Positions 52,856 through 61,586 of a stretch of 64,000 nucleotides of DNA are shown piece by piece. The position numbers and the translations under genes are program-made. The first letter of the stretch is position 1. Every line of letters begins with the position of its first letter. The notes under the pieces were generated by a model that did not search any database, was not told the DNA's origin, and saw only the letters and a program-made list of their open reading frames with translations. The stretch covers positions 124,001 to 188,000 of the forward strand of contig CABIZO010000004.1 in assembly GCA_902363255.1 (NCBI GenBank), written 5' to 3'. Source of the DNA: Peptostreptococcaceae bacterium (GTDB lineage: Bacteria > Bacillota > Clostridia > Peptostreptococcales > Peptostreptococcaceae).

Positions 52856-54169
52856 ATGGATCTAATAATTATAATTATATTTTGTGCGATTTTATTAACA
52901 TGTGTAATAATTAAAATTTCAATAGTATATGCAATGTTAGCAGGGCTTATATTATTTTTAATTTACGGAAAGAAAAAAGGTTTTACGTGGAAAGAACTAT
53001 ACAAAATGTCATTAAGTGGAGTGAAAAAAACAAAAGGCATGTTATTAATATTTCTGTTAATAGGAATGCTAACGGCACTTTGGCGAGGAAGTGGAACGAT
53101 ACCGGCAATTATCTATTATTCGTCCAACTTAATTTACCCATCAAGCTTTATTTTAATAGCATTTATATTAAACGCTATTGTATCGATTTTAACAGGAACA
53201 TCATTTGGAACGGCGGCAACTATGGGTGTTATTTGTATGACAATAGCTAATACTATGGAGATAAATCAAGTTTGGATAGGTGGAGCTATTGTTTCTGGGA
53301 TTTTCTTTGGAGATAGATGTTCACCTGTATCAACAAGTGCGCTCCTAGTTAGTACCCTTACAGAAACTAATTTATTTAATAATATAAAAAATATGATATA
53401 TACATCAATGATTCCATTTATAATAACATGTGTAATCTACTTATTTGCAGGAATTTTTTATGGGGGAGGAACAAATGATGTGGCAGGCCTTGATTTGTTT
53501 TCAAAAGCATTTGTTATTAACCCACTTTGTTTACTTCCTGCTTTAACAATATTGATTTTGTCATTTTGCAGAGTAAATGTTAAATGGACAATGTTAATAA
53601 GTATTTTTATTTCATTTATTATCACTTTAGTAGTTCAAAAAATAAATATTTATGAAATTATTTCTATGATGTTTATAGGATATAATACGATTTTTTCTGA
53701 TTTAGCACCAATGATCGATGGTGGTGGAGTAATTTCAATGATTAGAGTTGCAATAATTGTGTGTATAGCATCATGTTACTCTGGCATTTTTGAAGAAACT
53801 AATATTTTAAAATTTGCAAAAGATATTATTGAAAATTTAAGTAAAAAAATAAGTCCATATGGAGCAACACTTGTAACATCAATGTTTACAGGGGCTATTT
53901 CATGTAATCAAACCTTAGCTATTATGCTTACTCATCAGTTATGTATTGACTTAGAAGATAATGAAAAGTGTGCAATTAATCTTGAGGATAGTGCAGTAAT
54001 TACTTCTCCATTAATTCCTTGGTCAATTGCAGGTGCTGTTCCTTTGGCTACAATTGGGGCACCAATGATAAGTTTAATTTCTGCAAGCTTTCTGTATGTG
54101 TTGCCTACTTGTAGATTAGTTGCAGCGTTGTTTTTTAAATCAAGATTTAAAATTACAGAGAAAGAATAA
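52856..54169 (+). CDS. NhaC-family Na+/H+ antiporter
   Basis: 437 residues, about 12 helices. FIWRGSG-like GMLTALWRGSGTIPAIIYY, then SILTGTSFGTAATMGVICMT (the conserved GTSxGT loop), FFGDRCSPVSTSALLVS, and near the end ITSPLIPWSIAGAVPLATIG match the Na+/H+ antiporter NhaC family. These exchange Na+ or amino acids for protons in alkaline or salt stress. AGGAGG-type site (ACGGAGG). An isolated gene; it is not a riboswitch target, unlike the antiporter at 10125. Confidence 0.88.
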   Translation: MDLIIIIIFCAILLTCVIIKISIVYAMLAGLILFLIYGKKKGFTWKELYKMSLSGVKKTKGMLLIFLLIGMLTALWRGSGTIPAIIYYSSNLIYPSSFILIAFILNAIVSILTGTSFGTAATMGVICMTIANTMEINQVWIGGAIVSGIFFGDRCSPVSTSALLVSTLTETNLFNNIKNMIYTSMIPFIITCVIYLFAGIFYGGGTNDVAGLDLFSKAFVINPLCLLPALTILILSFCRVNVKWTMLISIFISFIITLVVQKINIYEIISMMFIGYNTIFSDLAPMIDGGGVISMIRVAIIVCIASCYSGIFEETNILKFAKDIIENLSKKISPYGATLVTSMFTGAISCNQTLAIMLTHQLCIDLEDNEKCAINLEDSAVITSPLIPWSIAGAVPLATIGAPMISLISASFLYVLPTCRLVAALFFKSRFKITEKE

Positions 54170-54342
54170 TGAATGTAAAATTAATTTCTAAAGTAGATGG
54201 AATGAATTAAATTAAATTAAATAATATAATATTAACTAGAAGTCTACAGCGGGAGATATAATATCTTAAACTGTTATTTTTTCATAATTATTTCGATCGG
54301 ATACATATAAATATATATAAATGAATCGAGGGTGTGAATAAT

Positions 54343-55602
54343 ATGAAAAAAATATCAGTATCTGTAATAGGAGCAGGTGCAAGGGGAATGTATGCTTATG
54401 TCCCTTACTTATTAGAAAATCCAAACCTAGGTGAAGTAGTAGCTTTAGCAGAACCAAATGAAGAAAAAAGAAATAATTTTAAAAATAGATATAATATAGG
54501 AGAAGAAAATATATTTACTTCTTGGGAAAAATTATTATCCAAAGATAAGCTATCAGATGCAATAATAATAGCCAATTGTGATGAATCACACTATGAACCA
54601 ACTAAAAGAGCATTGGAAAAAGGGTATCACGTATTACTTGAAAAGCCAATGTCAAATAAACTAGATGAAGTTATTAAATTAGGAGAATTGGCGAAAAAGT
54701 ACAACAACCAAGTATTTATGATATGTCATGTATTAAGATATACACCTTTTTTTAGTGAGTTAAAAAGAATAGTAGATAGTAAACAATTAGGAGAACTTGT
54801 AAGTATACAACATAATGAAAATATAGGTTACTACCATTTTGCACATAGTTATACACGTGGTAATTGGAGGAATAGTGATGAAACGAGCCCACTAATATTA
54901 GCAAAAAGTTGTCACGATATGGATTTATTATTATGGTTAACAAATAAAAAATGCAAATACATATCATCATTTGGAAGTCTAAGCCATATGAAAGAAGAAA
55001 GTCATAAAGAAAATATGGCAAATAGATGTGTAGATTGCAAAGTAGAAAGAAGTTGTCCATATAGTGCAAAGAAAATATATTTAGAAGACAATAAACTTAA
55101 AGCATCACGATATGCACTTCATCCAAGTCCTTCTAAAGTTAATCTAGAAAAAGCTATAAATACTGGACCTTATGGAAGATGTGTATATAAATGTGATAAT
55201 AACGTGGTGGATCATATGGTAAGTATATTAGAATTTGAAGGCAATATTACAGCAACATTTAACTTATGTGCATTTACAACTGATTGCACCAGAACCATAA
55301 AACTTATGTTTAGTCATGGAGAAGTGGGAGGTAATTTTCATAAGAATATAATAGATGTACATAAATTTGGAGAGAAATATCATACAGTAATTTATCCTAA
55401 GATACTCGAAAGTGGTCATGGTGGAGGAGACTTTAAACTTATGGAGGAATTTGTGAGTGCAGTAAGTTGTAATAAAAGTGAGTTAAAAACAAGTGCAATT
55501 ACATCAGTAGAAAGTCATATAATGGCATTTGCAGCTGAATATTCTAGATTAAATCATAAAGTAGTTGATATAAATAAGTTCTGGGATAATGAAATACAGT
55601 AA
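54343..55602 (+). CDS. Gfo/Idh/MocA-family oxidoreductase
   Basis: About 419 residues. The N-terminal NAD(P)-binding part begins ISVSVIGAGARGMYAY, with ALAEPNEEKR, then HYEPTKRALEKGYHVLLEKP (the EKP motif contacting the nicotinamide). The C-terminal domain carries a CVDCKVERSCPYSAKKIY insert with four cysteines, common in a subset of sugar dehydrogenases of clostridia and possibly zinc-binding. It ends before a terminator. Substrate is likely a sugar, inositol or sugar acid. ATG 54343 chosen; GAGGG lies 10 nt before. Confidence 0.88.
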   Translation: MKKISVSVIGAGARGMYAYVPYLLENPNLGEVVALAEPNEEKRNNFKNRYNIGEENIFTSWEKLLSKDKLSDAIIIANCDESHYEPTKRALEKGYHVLLEKPMSNKLDEVIKLGELAKKYNNQVFMICHVLRYTPFFSELKRIVDSKQLGELVSIQHNENIGYYHFAHSYTRGNWRNSDETSPLILAKSCHDMDLLLWLTNKKCKYISSFGSLSHMKEESHKENMANRCVDCKVERSCPYSAKKIYLEDNKLKASRYALHPSPSKVNLEKAINTGPYGRCVYKCDNNVVDHMVSILEFEGNITATFNLCAFTTDCTRTIKLMFSHGEVGGNFHKNIIDVHKFGEKYHTVIYPKILESGHGGGDFKLMEEFVSAVSCNKSELKTSAITSVESHIMAFAAEYSRLNHKVVDINKFWDNEIQ

Positions 55603-55702
55603 ATTTACTTTAGAATTAATCTAAATGATACAGTGCTTAGCAATGGAAGATAAGTTATAAAATACGATAAGTAGTGAGCTTGAAATTAAATATCTTTATT
55701 AT

Positions 55703-55747
55703 AAAAAAGACTCTATATTAGTTAAATACTAAGATAGAGATCTTTTT
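55703..55747 (-). terminator. Hairpin between convergent oxidoreductase and GNAT genes
   Basis: AAAAAAGACTCTAT / ATAGAGATCTTTTT with one or two mismatches, T tails on both sides; 100 bp after the oxidoreductase stop and 17 bp before the GNAT stop. Confidence 0.7.
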
Positions 55748-55763
55748 GTATAAAGATATTTAA

Positions 55764-56204
55764 TTATAACTTCATCTTAACATGAGGAATATTACATTCA
55801 TCATAAACTGGTGAAATTTCTTTAAATCCTAAAGAAGAATATAAATCTTTTATGTAGTATTGGGCAGATAAAGTAATATGATTTTCATTCATTTCACTTT
55901 TAACAAAATCAATAGCTTTCATCATTAAATTTGTACTTAGACCCTTTCTACGATAATCTTTTTTTACCAAGACTCTTCCTATGGAAACATCATCATAACT
56001 ACTAAACTCTTTAGGAATTATCCTAGCATAAGATGTAACAACTCCATTATCTAAAGAAAAAATATGATAACATTCTTTATCAGTATCATCAAAATCATTT
56101 TCCATAGTTATCTTTTGTTCACAAGCAAAAACCTCATATCTAGCTTTAGCTATTTCATAAAATTCATTTGTAGTTAAATTGTTAAAGTGCTTTATTACAA
56201 ACAT
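55764..56204 (-). CDS. ElaA-like GNAT acetyltransferase
   Basis: 146 residues: YEIAKARYEVFACEQKI is the typical ElaA N-terminal block, DDVSIGRVLVKKDYRRKGLS the acetyl-CoA-binding part, and LSAQYYIKDLYSSLGFKEIS the terminal beta strand. ElaA proteins acetylate unknown small amines or polyamines. AAGGAG site. A hairpin separates it from the Gfo oxidoreductase; the next gene on this strand is rubredoxin upstream. Confidence 0.85.
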   Translation of the reverse strand: MFVIKHFNNLTTNEFYEIAKARYEVFACEQKITMENDFDDTDKECYHIFSLDNGVVTSYARIIPKEFSSYDDVSIGRVLVKKDYRRKGLSTNLMMKAIDFVKSEMNENHITLSAQYYIKDLYSSLGFKEISPVYDECNIPHVKMKL

Positions 56205-56339
56205 TGCAAATCTCCTTAATAGTATTTACTGTATTATATCATTAAGAGAAATTAAATAGAATTATATTTTATATAATAATTCAAAACATTAAAAAGCAAT
56301 TTTATAATAAGAAATATAAAGCAATGATAAATAAGAAAG

Positions 56340-56363
56340 AAGGTATGAAAAATCATACCTCCC
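56340..56363 (-). terminator. Hairpin after rubredoxin
   Basis: AGGTATGA / TCATACCT with an AAAA loop, about 20 bp downstream of the minus-strand rubredoxin stop. Short stem, T-rich tail weak in the minus direction. Confidence 0.55.
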
Positions 56364-56383
56364 TCATTATTACAAAATATTAA

Positions 56384-56545
56384 TCACTCACTAATAGAAA
56401 ACTCGTCTTTTCCCACACCACATAAAGGACATTCCCAATCATTTGGAAGATCTTCAAATGAAGTGCCAGGATCTATATTATTGTCAGGATCTCCAACCTC
56501 TGGATCATAAATATAACCACAAACATCACAAATATACTTATCCAT
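56384..56545 (-). CDS. Rubredoxin
   Basis: 53 residues from ATG 56545 after GGGGGGAAAA. CDVCGYIYDPEVGDPDNNID and WECPLCGVGKDEF supply the two C-X2-C knuckles (Cys6, 9, 39, 42) that bind one iron. Aromatic and Gly positions are those of clostridial rubredoxin. It carries electrons to oxygen- and peroxide-reducing or fermentative enzymes. The frame is short and easily missed. No partner gene (rubrerythrin, FAD-rubredoxin reductase) is next to it. Confidence 0.95.
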   Translation of the reverse strand: MDKYICDVCGYIYDPEVGDPDNNIDPGTSFEDLPNDWECPLCGVGKDEFSISE

Positions 56546-56909
56546 AAATTTTCCCCCCTAAATAATTTTATTTCATTAATTTATATCCAGCCTAATGGTA
56601 AAATATACGTATTTATTTATATATGAATAATTCTTTATAAAGATATTTAATAGTAATTAGAATTGATATTAAAGTTAATTTACAATTGATGATAATATAA
56701 GGAGGTTAATAGCATTTCGAGGGTGGCATCAAAAAATATACATCCTTTATATTAGAAAAAATAAAGTGATTTTCAATAAATATGATAGTATAGTAATTAA
56801 TGTAAGAAAACGTTTCTTGCATGGGTTTTATAATTTATCTTGTTGTAATGAAAGTAAATATTAAGTATAGTAGATTATGAAGTACATTTTATAAAAATAG
56901 GAGCATAAT
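56546..56909. other. Gap with decayed hairpin and possible cre site
   Basis: At 56728-56752 a degenerate copy of the GTGTATC hairpin (GGGTGGCATCAAAAAATATA) occurs. At 56804-56818, AAGAAAACGTTTCTT resembles a CcpA cre site of clostridia. The rest is plain AT-rich DNA with no ORF. Confidence 0.4.
56804..56818. promoter_or_regulatory. Possible CcpA cre site
   Basis: AAGAAAACGTTTCTT is close to the C. difficile cre consensus as I recall it (RRGAAAANGTTTTCWW). It lies 92 bp before the sensor kinase start. If real, the kinase is carbon-catabolite controlled. One arm is a base short of consensus. Confidence 0.35.
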
Positions 56910-58877
56910 ATGAACATGAAAAAGATAAATAGTCTGCTAATAATATGTTTAATAATATGGGTAAATTCAATAACTCATATATATGCTGATACAAACAAAG
57001 ATAATAAAACTCACAATATTCTTTTGATAAATTCATACGATATAGATAATGAATGGGAAAATCAAGTGAAAATTGGTTTAAAAGAATCTATTAAAGATAA
57101 TCTTAATTTCAACATAAAAAAAGAATATTTAGATATTAGAAATAATGATAATAAAAATTATATAAGAGATTTTGAACAATTTTTAAATACAAAATATAGA
57201 AATAATGAATTTGATATGATAATAACTGTAGATGACGAAGCATTCAACTTGGTAAGAAGTAATTTATTTAATGAAAATAGTATATTTTATAAAAAAGTAA
57301 TAGTATTTGCAGGAGTAAATGAAACAATAAACCTTACTTCTCAAGAAAAAGAGTATGTAACAGGTTTTGTGGATGGAAAATCAAAAATAGAACTTATAAA
57401 ATTAATAACTAATCTTCAGCCCGATGTAAAAAATATAAATGTACTTTTGGACAATACAAATTACAGTAAAGATATAAAAACTAAATTACAGGAAAATGGA
57501 TACTTTTTAGATGAAAATATAAACTTAAATTTTATACAAGGAAAATATGAAGAAGATATTATAAATAGACTAAAAAATATGGATGAAAATAATAGCGCCT
57601 TATTAGTGTGTGGTGTGTTTAAAGACAAAGATAGTGAAAATTATATAAATCCTGAAGAATTATTAAATAATATAAAAGATATAAAAAATGTACCTATATA
57701 TACAAGTAGAGAAGATTATATAGGAAAAGGAGTAGTAGGCGGATATGTAGATATGGGTAGAGAATATGGTAGGGCTCTTGGGAAAATGGTTTTAAAAATA
57801 TATGAAGATAAAAGTATATCTCAAGTTCCGCTAATTAGTAAATTGAATTCTAATTATGTAGTTGATTACCATAAAATATATGATTACAATATAAATCCAG
57901 TAAACCTTCCAAAAGAAACTATTATAATAAATAAAAAATCTTATGAGCTATTATTACCAGTAGGTCAAAAAATTGCTGTAATCATTATTATAATACTTAT
58001 TTTAATATCTATATTATATATAATTATGATGATGCTAAAACATAGAAAAAATAATATTAAAAATAGAAATTTATATCAAATTGCAAAAGATAGAGAGCAG
58101 TTAAAAACTGATTTTATTGCAAATATGAGTCACGAGCTGAGAACTCCTTTAAATATAATAAGAAGCGCATCAACATTATTAGAATTAAAGGCAAATAATA
58201 ATGAAAAAGTAGACAATGAATATATATTAGATAAAGCACAGCGAATAAATCAAAACTCTGACAGATTAATAAGACTTATAAATAATTTAATAGATATAAC
58301 AAAATTCGATTCTGGCTTTTATGAATATAAATGCAAAAATGAAAATATTGTTTATGTTGTAGAAGATATTGTATTTGCAACGGTTGATTATGCCAACGAG
58401 AAAAATTTAGAAATCATATTTGACACAGATGCAGAAGAAATAATAACAAATATTGATAAAGAAAAAATAGAAAGAGTCATTTTAAACTTACTTTCAAATG
58501 CCATAAAATTTACAAATGAAAATGGTAAAATAGAAGTTTATATAAAACATGATGAGAAATTTGTATATATTACAATAAAAGACAATGGAATAGGAATACC
58601 AAAAGAAAAAGTAGATCATATTTTCCATAGATTTTATCAAGTAGATTCTATTTTGTCTAGAAAAAATGAAGGTAGTGGAATAGGACTTTGTATAGTGGAC
58701 GAAATAATAAAAATGCATGGAGGTAAGGTTAAAATTAAAAGCGAAGAAAATGAAGGCAGTACTTTTGAAGTTAGATTAGATATTGCAGATGATAATCATT
58801 TTGAAAAAGATGAAATGGAAGATAAAACTGATATAAATATTAAAGATGTAGTAAAAGTTGAAATGGCAGATATATAA
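56910..58877 (+). CDS. Orphan sensor histidine kinase with ABC substrate-binding-like sensor domain
   Basis: 655 residues. A signal-type helix at the start, then an extracellular domain resembling ABC_sub_bind/periplasmic binding folds (HNILLINSYDIDNEWENQVK, then DMIITVDDEAFNL), a membrane helix near 350-372, and a histidine kinase. The phospho-acceptor is His408 in NMSHELRTPLNII, with HATPase boxes LNLLSNAIKF and GSGIGLCIVDEII. The kinase core is complete; there is no receiver and no response regulator nearby. It probably senses a small ligand. AGGAG site. A cre-like site lies upstream. Confidence 0.88.
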   Translation: MNMKKINSLLIICLIIWVNSITHIYADTNKDNKTHNILLINSYDIDNEWENQVKIGLKESIKDNLNFNIKKEYLDIRNNDNKNYIRDFEQFLNTKYRNNEFDMIITVDDEAFNLVRSNLFNENSIFYKKVIVFAGVNETINLTSQEKEYVTGFVDGKSKIELIKLITNLQPDVKNINVLLDNTNYSKDIKTKLQENGYFLDENINLNFIQGKYEEDIINRLKNMDENNSALLVCGVFKDKDSENYINPEELLNNIKDIKNVPIYTSREDYIGKGVVGGYVDMGREYGRALGKMVLKIYEDKSISQVPLISKLNSNYVVDYHKIYDYNINPVNLPKETIIINKKSYELLLPVGQKIAVIIIIILILISILYIIMMMLKHRKNNIKNRNLYQIAKDREQLKTDFIANMSHELRTPLNIIRSASTLLELKANNNEKVDNEYILDKAQRINQNSDRLIRLINNLIDITKFDSGFYEYKCKNENIVYVVEDIVFATVDYANEKNLEIIFDTDAEEIITNIDKEKIERVILNLLSNAIKFTNENGKIEVYIKHDEKFVYITIKDNGIGIPKEKVDHIFHRFYQVDSILSRKNEGSGIGLCIVDEIIKMHGGKVKIKSEENEGSTFEVRLDIADDNHFEKDEMEDKTDINIKDVVKVEMADI

Positions 58878-58920
58878 ATAGAGGGGTTATATATTTTTAC
58901 TTTTAGATACGAAAGAAATA

Positions 58921-58958
58921 AAAAACCATATTGATATTAATATCAGTATGGTTTTTTA
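58921..58958 (+). terminator. Terminator after the sensor kinase
   Basis: AAAACCATATTGATA / TATCAGTATGGTTTT with TTTTTATT. Confidence 0.85.
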
Positions 58959-59032
58959 TTAAGTATATAACAATAAAGTTCTATACTTAAAAATTTAGTA
59001 ATAATTATAGTTATATAGATAGGAGGTGTAAA

Positions 59033-59941
59033 ATGGGCAGAAATAAATTTGAAGAAAATCTTAGCGGGGCTTTAAGATTTATAGTAAAAAATTTTGGAAA
59101 AAATTCATTATTAGACTCTACTCATGTAAGTGATATGCTACATGAATTGAGACCAAATTTATCAAAAGAATCAGAGTGGATCAAAGAAGCTATAGACTTG
59201 GGCGTAGTAGAAATTCTTTTAGAAAATAATAATGATAATCTAAGTCGACAAATAGCATTACAAGAAGCAAGACAGATGATGAAAGATAAGGGTTTTTCAA
59301 AACACCAAATAAATCTCATATTGAATAGCTTGAAATATGCACTAAAATGGCCACAAAATATTGAAAAATACAAATATGATAAAGTATGTAACTATATACA
59401 AGAAGATAATTCAAACCAGGAAGAAGCTTTAAACAATCAAGATGAGACTAACCCAAATAATCAAACCCTAAATAACAATTCAAATAATCAAAATACCGAA
59501 GACAATGATACAAATTATCACTATTCAGAACAAGAGGAGAATAATTCAAATTCTACAAATAAAGTAAATAAATTTTTAATTCCTTTGTTTATATTGATTT
59601 TTATAGGAATTATAGGCACAGCACTTTTCGTTAACTTAAAGTCGGATGATGTGTATGTAAGTGAAATTATATTTGATATAGATTATAAGAAAGAGGAATC
59701 TACATATGTCTTTAAAAAAGGTGATTTTATAATAATGAATTTAGTCCTTGATAGTGAGAAAGCCGTAAAAATAGATAAAGATGAGCTAAATTATACTGTG
59801 GATGATGTATCAATTTGCAAGGTGAGTAATGAATTTGATAAATGTAGAATAACAGGGAAAAGTGTTGGAGCTACCACTATTCATATATATTATGGCAATA
59901 AATTAATAAAAGATGTAAATATATCATTTGAAAAGTCATAG
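59033..59941 (+). CDS. Membrane protein: helical N-domain, Asn-rich linker, Big-like C-domain
   Basis: 302 residues. The N-terminal 110 (LSGALRFIVKNFGKNSLLDS, then ALKWP) are helical and resemble a domain I have seen next to Hsp70/J-type proteins in Firmicutes. A strongly polar Asn/Glu linker (about 125-180) and one membrane helix (FLIPLFILIFIGIIGTALFV) follow. The outer part has a bacterial Ig-like beta fold (ELNYTVDDVSICKV...KSVGATTIHIYY). The architecture is consistent but no function is known to me. AGGAGGTG site. Confidence 0.6.
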   Translation: MGRNKFEENLSGALRFIVKNFGKNSLLDSTHVSDMLHELRPNLSKESEWIKEAIDLGVVEILLENNNDNLSRQIALQEARQMMKDKGFSKHQINLILNSLKYALKWPQNIEKYKYDKVCNYIQEDNSNQEEALNNQDETNPNNQTLNNNSNNQNTEDNDTNYHYSEQEENNSNSTNKVNKFLIPLFILIFIGIIGTALFVNLKSDDVYVSEIIFDIDYKKEESTYVFKKGDFIIMNLVLDSEKAVKIDKDELNYTVDDVSICKVSNEFDKCRITGKSVGATTIHIYYGNKLIKDVNISFEKS

Positions 59942-60075
59942 GACGGAATGAGAGAAACCTAAATATATGGCTATTATGAAGCATCCCACAGATTTCAAAA
60001 CTTTGGACAATATGAATAATAATTAAATCAGTAAAATAATAAAAAGGGGGAGAAAGTTAGTTTCGCCATCTTTAA

Positions 60076-60276
60076 TTAGTTGCTCATTTGATAAATCTTC
60101 AATGGCAAAGACAAGTTCAACCTTACTTCTGAGTGATTCAAATCATCATTTATAATAGTAGAAATCTTTTTATACCTATACTTCATTGTATTATAATGAA
60201 TAAACATGACATCAGTTGTTACTTTCAAATTCCAATCATTTTCCAAAAGTACAGCTAAAGTTTTAGGTGAAGGCAA
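60076..60276 (-). pseudogene. PucR/CdaR-type regulator, C-terminal fragment
   Basis: The minus-strand frame reads LAVLLENDWNLKVTTDVMFI, then HYNTMKYRYKKISTII, the helix-turn-helix end of PucR regulators. Everything N-terminal of it is missing at about 60276. The sequence joins directly to an M20 amidohydrolase C-terminus on the other strand. The pair is the scar of one deletion that removed the centre of a divergent regulator-hydrolase couple. Confidence 0.75.
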
Positions 60277-60486
60277 AAACGTACCTATGCAAAGAGTTAT
60301 GCATCAGAGGATATGTCTTACTACTTTGAACATGATAAGTGTGTGTATGTTAATATAGGATACAGAAATAAGGAAAAAGGTTCTATATACTTCCCACATC
60401 ATGAGAAATTTAATATTTATGAAGACTATTTAAAATATGGAGCCTCTTTATTTGTGCAGTTTGTATTAGAGTTCTTAAATGATTAA
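60277..60486 (+). pseudogene. M20-type amidohydrolase, C-terminal fragment
   Basis: From about 60277 the plus-strand frame reads KSYASEDMSYYFEH, then VNIGYRNKEKGSIYFPHHEK, FNIYEDYLKYGASLFVQFVL and EFLND-stop. The IYFPHHEKFNIYEDYLKYGA segment is the C-terminal part of M20 amidohydrolases. The front half with the zinc ligands is absent. A GTGTATCA terminator follows 15 bp later. Confidence 0.7.
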
Positions 60487-60500
60487 AGTTAATAATGTCT

Positions 60501-60528
60501 AATGGTGTATCAAAAATGATACACCATT
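60501..60528 (+). terminator. Terminator, GTGTATCA hairpin copy 4
   Basis: AATGGTGTATCA / TGATACACCATT with an AAAA loop; served the deleted M20 gene. Confidence 0.85.
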
Positions 60529-60608
60529 GTATTTTATGTAAAAATATCACTAAAATACCATTTCTGAATAGTATATTATAAGACCTGTTGTAAAAGGAGG
60601 TTGAATTT

Positions 60609-61586
60609 ATGGATGAAAGAAATATTTTAGTGATTGTTATATTCATACTTATGTTTGTAGCTATATTACAATTTTTTATATATAGAAGAACGATAAAGAG
60701 AAAAGAGGCAGTTTACGATGTATTAGGACAAACAGACAGAGAAAAAATAAAAACCATTAATGATGGGTTAGATGAGTATGGTTTTTACTTTGAAAGCAGT
60801 GCTGATATAATCTCTGCAAAAATGTACTGTTGGCAAAGAGATATGGGATACTGTAAACTTTATGATGAATTAGCTCCTTCTTTAAATATGATAATTGATT
60901 GTGAACCTATCTATTTTGATTATGATGAAAGAAGATGGCTTATAGAATTTTGGAAGGGTCAATATGGTATGACAACAGGTGGAGAAGTTGGTATATATGT
61001 AACTGATAAAGAAGATATTGATATACCTGGTGTTTTTTCAGGGCCTTTTTATGAATGTGTAACTGATGAAGAGCGTTTAGATATGAGATTTACATTGAGA
61101 AAAGAAAAGAAACGTTTATTCCAAAGACAGGAACATCATTGGTGGTTAACAGGATTTGATGTGGGAGACTTTTCTAAGCCAAGTAACTTATCAATGCAAA
61201 TCAATTTAAAATTTCCTAACTCTCAAATGAAAAAAAAATTTATAGATGGATTAAAAAAAGCAGGATATAAAGATGATGATTATAAATCCATGAACAAGAG
61301 TGTTTATATAAATTTTGATACACCTAAATCTAAACAAAGCAAGAAATCTTATAAAATAGTATTGCAATTTATTCAATTAATGAATAAAACTTATTGTGGC
61401 TTATATAATTTTTTAACAAGAGATTTTGATAGAACAATAGATAAAATTTACTTCCTTTGTTTGTATTATCCTATTTTATTTAAAATCCTTTCAAGAGATA
61501 AAGAATTACAAAAGATTCAAAAGGCTTATAAAACTATTCAATCCTATTTAAAGAAAGATGAGGGGATAGAGAATGAGCACATATAA
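60609..61586 (+). CDS. DUF4474 membrane-associated protein
   Basis: 325 residues. An N-terminal helix (NILVIVIFILMFVAILQFFI), then the DUF4474 block (MYCWQRDMGYCKLYDELAPS, IIDCEPIYFDYDERRWLIEF, WKGQYGMTTGGEVGIYVTDK), then a Lys-rich part to the end. Function unknown. AAAGGAGG site. Its last 14 bp overlap the metallophosphoesterase gene, and this gene pair is common in clostridia, so a shared role is likely. Confidence 0.82.
   Translation: MDERNILVIVIFILMFVAILQFFIYRRTIKRKEAVYDVLGQTDREKIKTINDGLDEYGFYFESSADIISAKMYCWQRDMGYCKLYDELAPSLNMIIDCEPIYFDYDERRWLIEFWKGQYGMTTGGEVGIYVTDKEDIDIPGVFSGPFYECVTDEERLDMRFTLRKEKKRLFQRQEHHWWLTGFDVGDFSKPSNLSMQINLKFPNSQMKKKFIDGLKKAGYKDDDYKSMNKSVYINFDTPKSKQSKKSYKIVLQFIQLMNKTYCGLYNFLTRDFDRTIDKIYFLCLYYPILFKILSRDKELQKIQKAYKTIQSYLKKDEGIENEHI

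Noticed and set aside
52987..53250. 87-residue frame inside the NhaC gene
   Set aside because: It lies wholly within the antiporter gene in another frame, has no ribosome site and reads as low-complexity translation.
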